64,000 bases of DNA, from the NCBI RefSeq assembly GCF_051262515.1, contig NZ_JBIMER010000015.1, forward strand, positions 1-64,000, given 5' to 3'. The stretch comes from Arthrobacter_N sp051262515 (GTDB lineage Bacteria; Actinomycetota; Actinomycetes; Actinomycetales; Micrococcaceae). The notes beneath the pieces were generated by a model, which did no database searches, was not told the DNA's origin, and worked only from the letters and a program-made list of their open reading frames with translations. A program made the position numbers and the translations under genes. This document shows positions 59,001 through 64,000 of the stretch, piece after piece (position 1 is the first letter of the stretch; every line of letters starts with the position of its first letter).

Positions 59001-59269
59001 TCGTCGAGGACCCAATGACCCGGAACCGCCGTCGTGTCCGGGAATCCGGCGCCGCCGCCCGCCGGATCGGGGTGGGCTGCGGCGACGCTCGGGGCGTAAC
59101 GGAAGCCCCACCGTCCGGCGAGGGAGGCCTCGGGGCGGTCCGAGGACAGGTGTGCGCGCGCTGGCAGCGCGCCGGAACCCGGCGAGGGGTTGAGATAATA
59201 CGGGAGATCGGTGGCCGCGGGATCGTCGGCGGGGGTGCGGGCCTCTTGGGTGGTCGCGCTGGAATCCAT
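56045..59269 (-). CDS. lacZ: Beta-galactosidase (GH2)
   Basis: A 1074-residue LacZ-type enzyme that hydrolyses lactose and other beta-galactosides inside the cell. The N-terminal jelly-roll, two immunoglobulin-like domains, the (beta/alpha)8 barrel and the C-terminal small-chain domain are present in order. The acid/base Glu (about 456) is in WSLGNESGTG and the nucleophile Glu (about 533) in LLCEYVHAMGNGPG; HYPPNHHLMDLADELGFWL precedes them. It starts 7 nt after the permease stop, with AGGA upstream. Confidence 0.96.
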   Translation of the reverse strand: MDSSATTQEARTPADDPAATDLPYYLNPSPGSGALPARAHLSSDRPEASLAGRWGFRYAPSVAAAHPDPAGGGAGFPDTTAVPGHWVLDESNGPLVTGRVNRFGSPWYTNVVYPFPVDPPFLPDANGTGDHLREFTLEELGFGDAVRRGLDRILLRFEGVESVFKVWLNGTELGHAAGSRLTHEFDATAALRADGPNRLVVRVHQFSAASYLEDQDQWWLPGIFRDVRLIGRPRRGVTDVRVVADYAAGHGTLTVEADATVAAHPLVLRIPELGIERALGTPDAGGPARAVVSVGAVQGWTAETPRLYAAELAAPGEKISLRLGFRRVALESGVLTVNGSRVRLKGVNRHEFDPRAGRAVTEEFTRAELLVMKRHNINAIRTSHYPPNHHLMDLADELGFWLIDECDLETHGFVEQAWVRNPSDDPAWRDAYLDRIERTWRRDANHPSVVMWSLGNESGTGANLAAMADWVREHDPMRPVHYEGDHDAAYTDVYSRMYATPKESESILRGDAVPSATVAGSARIAGQPYLLCEYVHAMGNGPGGITDYEVLFDAHPRAAGGFVWEWKDHGILAQTPRGASVYAYGGDFAEPIHDGNFVLDGLVFADGTPGPGLIEYAKVIEPVRIEPDASAGSVAIANRQDFADTSAFDFGWAVHDSDGHAIASGGLALAALRAHEGTTAGLPPEALDALRRTLRERAGAVLTVEARLARATPWADAGHLLAWGQSGVPVNTNGGGPAGGAAVLAAGAPSPGVLPPGADIGPDGLLRSFDGIALGGPAFGAFRAPTDNDAGTIEPTRDMRHVSATDPSVHADFDWDAHAGTEPGPVVAIAQRWRDAGLHVLQRRTVALERGRGIVRAEHRYAPPARATGFRVMTSWTAAAGPSATSGPAGTLRLSARMDALQEYGFPLARLGLDFVVPLDALAEGPDTVRWLGLGPGEGYADSLRAQRFGRHAAAPAELHMAYPMPQANGRRAGLRRLELGLSDGRRLRIDVVSGPEDTGFTLSPWSQSELDAAGHPCELPPPTAWHLGIDAGQHGLGSRSCGVDVPARDALLATGAELVLDISITATSSLETT

Positions 59270-59276
59270 GGTTGTC

Positions 59277-60173
59277 CTACTTGTTGGAGCCGAAGGTCAG
59301 GCCGGCGACGAAGTGTTTCTGCAGGGCGATGAAGATTACGACGGTGGGCAGCGCGATCATCACGGCACCGGCGGCCACCAGGTTGTTGTCGGTGAAGAAC
59401 GCGCCCTTGAGGTTGTTCAGCGCGCTCGTGACCGGCATCGCGTCGCCGTCGCGCAGCAGCACCAGGGCCCAGAAGAAGTCGTTGTAGATCCAGGCGAACT
59501 GCAAGGTTGCGAGGGCGGCGAGGGCCGGGCGGGTCAAGGGAAGGATGATCTGATGGAACTGCCGCCAAACGCCCGCGCCGTCGACTTGGGCGGCCTCGCC
59601 GAGCTCCGGGGGCAGCGCCTTCATGAAGTTGCTCAGCACGAAGACGCAAAAGCCCATCTGGAAGGCCACGTTAATCAGGATCACGCCGAGTTGTGTGTTG
59701 TAGAGCCCGACGGAGAGGAACATCCGGTACAGCGGGGTGATGATGACCTGTTGCGGGAGCAGGTTCGCGGCCGTGAAGAACATCAGCAGCGGAATGTTCA
59801 GCCCGAAGCTGAAGCGGGCTAGGACAAACGCGGCCATCGAGGACAGGAACAGCACCAGGACGACGGCGGGGACCGCAATCAGGAGCGAATTCAAGAAGTA
59901 CTTGGGCAGTTCGGCCTGGGTCCACGCGGCGACGTAGTTGTCGAAGTTGAGAGTGTCAGGCAGCGACACGTAGCCCTTGACCGCGGTCTCCGAGTACGGG
60001 CGCAGGGAGGTGTAGACGGCCCAGATCAGCGGCGTGAGCCAGAAGAAGGCCCAGACGGCGAGGCTGATGTGCAGGACAACCCTGCCCGGCCGGGCCGCCG
60101 CCTTGCGGCGAGGTTCCTGCGGCGCGGTGGTGTCCGTGGGCAGGTCGGAGCGGAGCGGTGTGGAGAGTGCCAT
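59277..60173 (-). CDS. Sugar ABC permease (MalG/LacG-like)
   Basis: A 298-residue permease with six membrane segments and the ATPase-contact loop EAAQVDGAGVWRQFHQIILPL (EAA motif). It forms the membrane channel with the permease encoded just upstream, whose stop overlaps this start by one base. No ATPase gene lies in the operon, so a shared MsiK/MalK-type ATPase elsewhere must energise it, which is common in actinobacteria. Confidence 0.93.
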   Translation of the reverse strand: MALSTPLRSDLPTDTTAPQEPRRKAAARPGRVVLHISLAVWAFFWLTPLIWAVYTSLRPYSETAVKGYVSLPDTLNFDNYVAAWTQAELPKYFLNSLLIAVPAVVLVLFLSSMAAFVLARFSFGLNIPLLMFFTAANLLPQQVIITPLYRMFLSVGLYNTQLGVILINVAFQMGFCVFVLSNFMKALPPELGEAAQVDGAGVWRQFHQIILPLTRPALAALATLQFAWIYNDFFWALVLLRDGDAMPVTSALNNLKGAFFTDNNLVAAGAVMIALPTVVIFIALQKHFVAGLTFGSNK

Positions 60174-61081
60174 CAGCGTTCTTCCTCCCGGAAGGTCTGG
60201 ACAAGGTAGGTGATGATGAAGACCAGGGAAATGACCAGCAGGATGACCGCGATGGCGGATCCGAAACCGATCCGGCTGGCCTCGCCGATGATGTTGTTGG
60301 TGATCAACACGGACAGCAATTCCAGTCCGTTGGTGCCCTTGTTGATGATGTAGACGATGTCGAACGCCCGAAGCCCTTCGATCACCGTGACCACCAGAAC
60401 CACCACGTTGATGGGCTTCAGCGTCGGGAAGACCACGCGGAAGAATGTCTGGACCTGGTTGGCCCCGTCGATCGCCGCGGCCTCCTTGATGGCGTGGTCC
60501 ACGCCCTTCAGGCCCGCCAGGTACAGCACCATGATGTAGCCGACGTGGCGCCAGCCCGCCGCCACCAGGACGGCCCAGAGGTTGATGTCCGGATCCCCCA
60601 GCCAGTTCACCTCGGCTCCGGTGAGCTGGTTGATCAGGCCCTGGTCCTGCGAGTACAGCAGGGTCCAGATGAAGCCAACGAGCGCCAGGGAGAGCACCAC
60701 GGGCAGGTAGAAAATGCTCTGGTAGAAGCGGCTTGCGCGGATGTTCTTGTCCAGCAGGACGGCCAGAAAAAGACCCAGCGGCGTGGCGACGAGACCGAGG
60801 ACGGCCAGCCAGATCAGGTTGTGCTGCAGTGCGGGCCAGAACGGCGGATAGATCGTGGCGATCTGTTCGTAGTTCTGCGTCCCGACCGGCTCGATGGCCG
60901 TCACGCCGTTCCAACGGGTGAAGGAAAGGAACACCGATGCCAGCGCCGGTCCCCAGACGAAGGCCAGGACAATGAGTGCCGGGATGCCGAGCATCAGGGC
61001 CATGACGATCCGGTCCGAGCCCGAATACCGCCTGACCTTGCCGCGGCCCGGGCGCGGGCGGTTGATGGTTGTCGAAGTCAT
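60173..61081 (-). CDS. Sugar ABC permease (MalF/LacF-like)
   Basis: A 302-residue permease with six membrane segments and the EAA loop EAAAIDGANQVQTFFRVVFPTLKP. First of the two permeases; it lies 22 nt after the binding-protein gene. It should import lactose, melibiose or another galactoside handled by the downstream hydrolases. Confidence 0.93.
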   Translation of the reverse strand: MTSTTINRPRPGRGKVRRYSGSDRIVMALMLGIPALIVLAFVWGPALASVFLSFTRWNGVTAIEPVGTQNYEQIATIYPPFWPALQHNLIWLAVLGLVATPLGLFLAVLLDKNIRASRFYQSIFYLPVVLSLALVGFIWTLLYSQDQGLINQLTGAEVNWLGDPDINLWAVLVAAGWRHVGYIMVLYLAGLKGVDHAIKEAAAIDGANQVQTFFRVVFPTLKPINVVVLVVTVIEGLRAFDIVYIINKGTNGLELLSVLITNNIIGEASRIGFGSAIAVILLVISLVFIITYLVQTFREEER

Positions 61082-61103
61082 GGTGTTCCTCTCCTGGCCG
61101 GGG

Positions 61104-62465
61104 TCAGCCGACGAAGATGGCCTTCTTCTGGGCCTCGATGTCCTGCAGCACCGTGTCGATGTCCTTGGGGTCCCTGAGGAAGGACTGCAGCGACGGGACC
61201 ATCACCGTGGAGGCGAAGTCCGGGCGGGTGTCGCGGTCCAGGAACTGGGCGATGTGCTTCGCCCCGCCCACGACCTCGACCGCCTTCTTCTGCAGCGCCG
61301 TGTAGCCGGACGTGTCGATGTTGTTGGCCGGGCCGACGATGCCCTTGTCCGCCTCCGAATTGACCTGTTCAGCCTCCGCACCACCGAGGAACTCCAGCAG
61401 CTGCTTGGCCGTTCCCGCATTCTGGGTCCTGGAGCTCATCATGAACCCGTCGGTCGGCGCGTCGATGGCGTCTGTGCCGAAATCCGCGTTGACCTCGGGG
61501 AACGTGAAGAAGTCCAGGTCATCGAGGGCCTCGCCACCCTCGGCGTCCTGGAACTGCTGGGACACGAACATTCCGAGGAGGTAGGTGCCGGACTTCTTCT
61601 GCAGCAGACCCTGTGCGGCCTCCTGCCAGTCGCGGCCGAGCGCGCCCTCCTGGTGGTAGGGCAGAAGCTTCGCCCACGTGTTGAACACTTCCTTGACCTC
61701 GGGCGACTCCCACGAAACCTCGCCGGCAAGCAGTTTGGTGTGGAACTCGTATCCGTTGATGCGCATGTTCAGGACGTCGAAGGTTCCCATGGCCTCCCAG
61801 CCGCCCTTGTCCGCGAAGCCGATGGGGGTGAGTCCGTCCTTGAGCATTTCCTCGTTCAGCGCGATGTACTCGTCCAGGGTCTTCGGTTCCGTGTAGCCCT
61901 TGTCCGCGAACACTGATTTCCGGTAGAAGACCGCCCACGGGTAGTACGAGAGGGGCACGAAGTACTGCTTGCCGTCGGACGCGGTAGCGGCGTCCTTGAA
62001 GGACTGGTTGAAGTTGTCGCCGATCGTGTCCCAGACGGACGAGATGTCGCCGGCCAAGCCCTGGTCGGCGAAGAAGCGCATGCGGTAGCCCGAGAACCAC
62101 GAGAAGACGTCGTCCGGCTCTCCCTGCAGGTAGGAGTTGATCTGCTCCTGAAAGGTATTGTGGTCGATCGTGTTGATGCGGACCTCGGAGCCGGAGGCCT
62201 CGACGAACGCGTCGACGATCTGCTGGTACGCGGCCTTGGGAACGGCGTCGGACTGGTTGGAACCCAGGCTGATGGCACCGGTGCCCGCTGAAACGGCGCC
62301 GGCACCGCCCGATCCGCCGCAGGCGGTGAGCGCCGCCAGCGTCGAGAGGCCGAAGGCGCCGCCCAGGACGTTGCGGCGAGTGACGGGGACGCTGGACAGC
62401 GGTCCGAGGCCAAGTGGGCTTGGCGACAGCCGCCCTCCGGCGACGGGGTTGGAACGGATAGCCAC
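61104..62465 (-). CDS. Galactoside-binding lipoprotein of the ABC importer
   Basis: A 453-residue family-1 solute-binding protein. Its signal has an Arg-Arg pair (residues 30-31, RRNVLGG) ahead of a hydrophobic core and the lipobox LTAC (Cys49), suggesting a Tat-exported lipoprotein. The mature chain has the alternating lobes of this fold. The GTG at 62465 has AAAGGAG upstream. It opens the operon that continues with two permeases, both galactosidases, galT and galK. Confidence 0.91.
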   Translation of the reverse strand: MAIRSNPVAGGRLSPSPLGLGPLSSVPVTRRNVLGGAFGLSTLAALTACGGSGGAGAVSAGTGAISLGSNQSDAVPKAAYQQIVDAFVEASGSEVRINTIDHNTFQEQINSYLQGEPDDVFSWFSGYRMRFFADQGLAGDISSVWDTIGDNFNQSFKDAATASDGKQYFVPLSYYPWAVFYRKSVFADKGYTEPKTLDEYIALNEEMLKDGLTPIGFADKGGWEAMGTFDVLNMRINGYEFHTKLLAGEVSWESPEVKEVFNTWAKLLPYHQEGALGRDWQEAAQGLLQKKSGTYLLGMFVSQQFQDAEGGEALDDLDFFTFPEVNADFGTDAIDAPTDGFMMSSRTQNAGTAKQLLEFLGGAEAEQVNSEADKGIVGPANNIDTSGYTALQKKAVEVVGGAKHIAQFLDRDTRPDFASTVMVPSLQSFLRDPKDIDTVLQDIEAQKKAIFVG

Positions 62466-62756
62466 GGTTTCTCCTTTGAAGTTCACGCACTGGGCCGACC
62501 GGTAACGGGTTGGCAATTCTGAATAATCGATCAAACTCGACCATAAACGTACTCAAAACAACTCTGGGCAACTATGACACGGGTCACAGTCCAACACAAC
62601 AGGTCATGCAATATCGCGGTTTCCCGGAGTAATACTGCAGATAACGGCCTTCACGCGATGAGCACTTAAGTGAACACGATGGAGCAAGAGCATGTTCGTT
62701 TTCTTTGCATCATGGCTAGGCTGTCCATATACAACCAGCGAAATGGAGGCGGGTTC
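62466..62756. promoter_or_regulatory. Divergent control region of the galactoside operon
   Basis: This AT-richer 291-nt segment separates the operon from its DeoR regulator. On the plus strand TAGGCT (62717-62722) suits the regulator. On the minus strand no perfect promoter is seen; TTGCCC followed 18 nt later by TTTATG is the best. Near the operon start, ATCGATCAAACTCGACC contains half-repeats of TCGA..AAACTCGA type that could be DeoR sites. The call rests on position. Confidence 0.4.
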
Positions 62757-63536
62757 ATGATTGAGATGCTTCCGCCGCATCGGCAGCAACACATCCTCGA
62801 CAGGATCGAAAAGCACGGACAGGTGCGCGTCGCCGCGCTGTCTGCCGAACTTGGCGTGTCGGAGATGACCGTCCGCCGCGACCTCAACGCGCTGGCGGCA
62901 CGCGGCGCCGTCGTCAAGGTCCACGGCGGCGCGACCCGCGAACAGGCCGCCACCAGCGTCGAGCCCGGATTCGTGAAGAAACTGACCCTCGAGTCCGCGG
63001 AGAAGGACCGGATCGCGGAGGCTGCGGCCGGATTGATTCACGAGGGAATGTCTGTCGCCCTGACCTCCGGAACCACCACCTACGCGCTGGCCCGGCACTG
63101 CACGCGTATCGCGGACCTGACCATCGTCACGAACTCGCCGCGCATCGCGGAGGTGTTCTACGCGGCGGAAAACACCACGCAGACCGTGATTCTGACCGGC
63201 GGGGTGCGTACGCCGTCGGACGCCCTGGTCGGCCCGCTCTCCGTCGCGGCCCTCCGCCACCTGCATGTCGACGCGTGTTTCATAGGCGTCCACGGGATGA
63301 CCGCCGAGGACGGGTTTACGACCCCGAACATGCTCGAGGCACAGGTCAACCAGGCGTTCATCGCCTCTGCCGCGCAGCACATCGTGCTCGCGGACCACAC
63401 GAAGTGGGGCCTCACCGGGCTATGCCACATCGCACCCCTGTCCGATGCGGACGTACTGGTGACGGATGCGGCGCTGCCGTCGGAGGCCGTTGAGACGCTT
63501 CGCCAGTCGATCGACTCGGTTGTTGTGGCGCGCTAG
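62757..63536 (+). CDS. DeoR-family sugar regulator
   Basis: A 259-residue repressor. The HTH (RQQHILDRIEKHGQVRVAALSAELGVSEMTVRRDL, about residues 8-43) is followed by the sugar-phosphate sensor domain with SGTTTYALAR, ILTGGVR and CFIGVHGMTAEDGFTTPN, and the final DHTKWG motif. The effector is probably a phosphorylated sugar such as galactose-1-phosphate or tagatose phosphate. ATG at 62757 has GGAGG 7 nt upstream. Divergent from the galactoside operon, which it most likely represses. Confidence 0.92.
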   Translation: MIEMLPPHRQQHILDRIEKHGQVRVAALSAELGVSEMTVRRDLNALAARGAVVKVHGGATREQAATSVEPGFVKKLTLESAEKDRIAEAAAGLIHEGMSVALTSGTTTYALARHCTRIADLTIVTNSPRIAEVFYAAENTTQTVILTGGVRTPSDALVGPLSVAALRHLHVDACFIGVHGMTAEDGFTTPNMLEAQVNQAFIASAAQHIVLADHTKWGLTGLCHIAPLSDADVLVTDAALPSEAVETLRQSIDSVVVAR

Positions 63537-63549
63537 AGATGGCGACACC

Positions 63550-64000
63550 GTGGAGACGCCCCTGAGCAGTACGCCGGCGCAGCGCGTCGTCGACCGAATC
63601 TCGCCTACCCTGCGGCACAACGTCAATGTCATGGACGCGACGGGCCTCATCATCGCCTCGCGCGATACTGCGCGCATCGGGACGCTGCATGCGGGAGCCC
63701 GAAAGGCGGCCGCGACGGGCACGGCCGTGCTGATCCACCGCGACGAGGAGCATGAGGGCGGCCTCGCGGGCGCTAATATGCCGTTCGAGATCGACGGACG
63801 CGTCGTGGGCGTCGTCGGTCTGTCCGGCGATCCCGCGACGGTATCCCCGCTCGCCGAAGTCGCGGCGCTGGCCCTCAAGCTGCTCCTCGAACGCGAACGG
63901 GAGGTGGACGCCGCGGCCAGGCGCGATGCGCTCGCGCGGCCCGCATCCCCGAACGCCGCCGCTCCCCTTGCTCCGCCGTGGCGACTCGCCGCACTGTTGC
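63550..64000 (+). CDS. CdaR-type sugar-diacid regulator (5' part)
   Basis: The first 150 residues of a regulator with a putative sugar-diacid recognition domain: RVVDRISPTLRHNVNVMDATG, IASRDTARIG and the GANMPFEIDGRVVGVVGLSG segment are diagnostic of CdaR-like proteins, which control glycerate or glucarate use. The GTG at 63550 starts 13 nt after the DeoR stop, with a weak GAGATGG site. The gene runs off the window, so the PucR-type C-terminal HTH is not seen. Confidence 0.82.
   Translation, partial: METPLSSTPAQRVVDRISPTLRHNVNVMDATGLIIASRDTARIGTLHAGARKAAATGTAVLIHRDEEHEGGLAGANMPFEIDGRVVGVVGLSGDPATVSPLAEVAALALKLLLEREREVDAAARRDALARPASPNAAAPLAPPWRLAALL

Overview
The window comes from a high-GC Gram-positive chromosome. 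Codon use is strongly GC-biased, GTG starts are frequent, stop/start overlaps of the ATGA and GTGA type are common, and the families present (fused siderophore ATPase/reductase, mycothiol-era xi-class transferase, AMIN-like secreted protein, Zur-type zinc operon) fit an actinobacterium, most plausibly of the Micrococcales (Arthrobacter-like). This assignment is an inference from gene content; no rRNA or tRNA gene is present to test it.

Layout. 1-4840: the glycine cleavage operon gcvP-gcvT-gcvH on the minus strand, behind a tandem glycine riboswitch. 4849-10453: VIT-family membrane protein, SGNH hydrolase, serine hydrolase, RNase HI fused to an NTF2-like domain, and an alanine/glycine symporter, closed by a very strong bidirectional hairpin. 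10563-16929: xi-class transferase, a multidrug-type ABC exporter divergent from a MarR regulator, PAP2 phosphatase, MFS transporter, universal stress protein. 16949-20845: an M20 amidohydrolase with two small integral membrane proteins and a long Lrp/AsnC regulator, a likely acyl-amino-acid or peptide uptake/hydrolysis unit. 20916-26985: a ferric-siderophore import locus (ATPase fused to a siderophore reductase, two permeases, a binding lipoprotein with a DtxR-type box). 27184-38241: mixed metabolism and transport (SDR, MscS channel, AMIN-like secreted protein, PhzF, DHA2 MFS pump, membrane ACT protein, TetR, acyl-CoA dehydrogenase, alpha/beta hydrolase, thiolase).

38242-39000 holds the least explained part of the window: two homologous, promoter-preceded, structured RNA loci that flank a 69-codon acidic protein. 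Each RNA has a small 5' hairpin, an identical 15-nt single-stranded stretch and a long terminator-like hairpin whose loop is C-rich (CCCCCC in one, CCUCCUU in the other). They look like a duplicated family of small regulatory RNAs aimed at Shine-Dalgarno sequences. 39034-50553: secreted nuclease with a long Ala/Lys/Glu helix, two aldo/keto reductases, aldehyde dehydrogenase, META-domain protein, AI-2E-type membrane protein with a coupled 2-hydroxyacid dehydrogenase, SurA-like lipoprotein, a CPA1 antiporter behind a possible leader peptide, and a zinc-starvation operon (Zur box, CobW-like protein without a P-loop, and a cysteine-free L36 ribosomal protein, the last too short for ordinary gene calling).

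50590-64000: a decayed short-chain fatty acid transporter, then one long galactoside operon (binding lipoprotein, two permeases, beta-galactosidase, alpha-galactosidase, galT, galK) with translational coupling at four junctions, divergent from a DeoR regulator, and finally the start of a CdaR-type regulator cut by the window end.

A genome-wide style also shows: at least fourteen genes have a TANNNT-like -10 hexamer exactly 6 or 7 nt before the start codon, so they are probably transcribed as leaderless mRNAs, whereas operon-internal genes carry Shine-Dalgarno sites.
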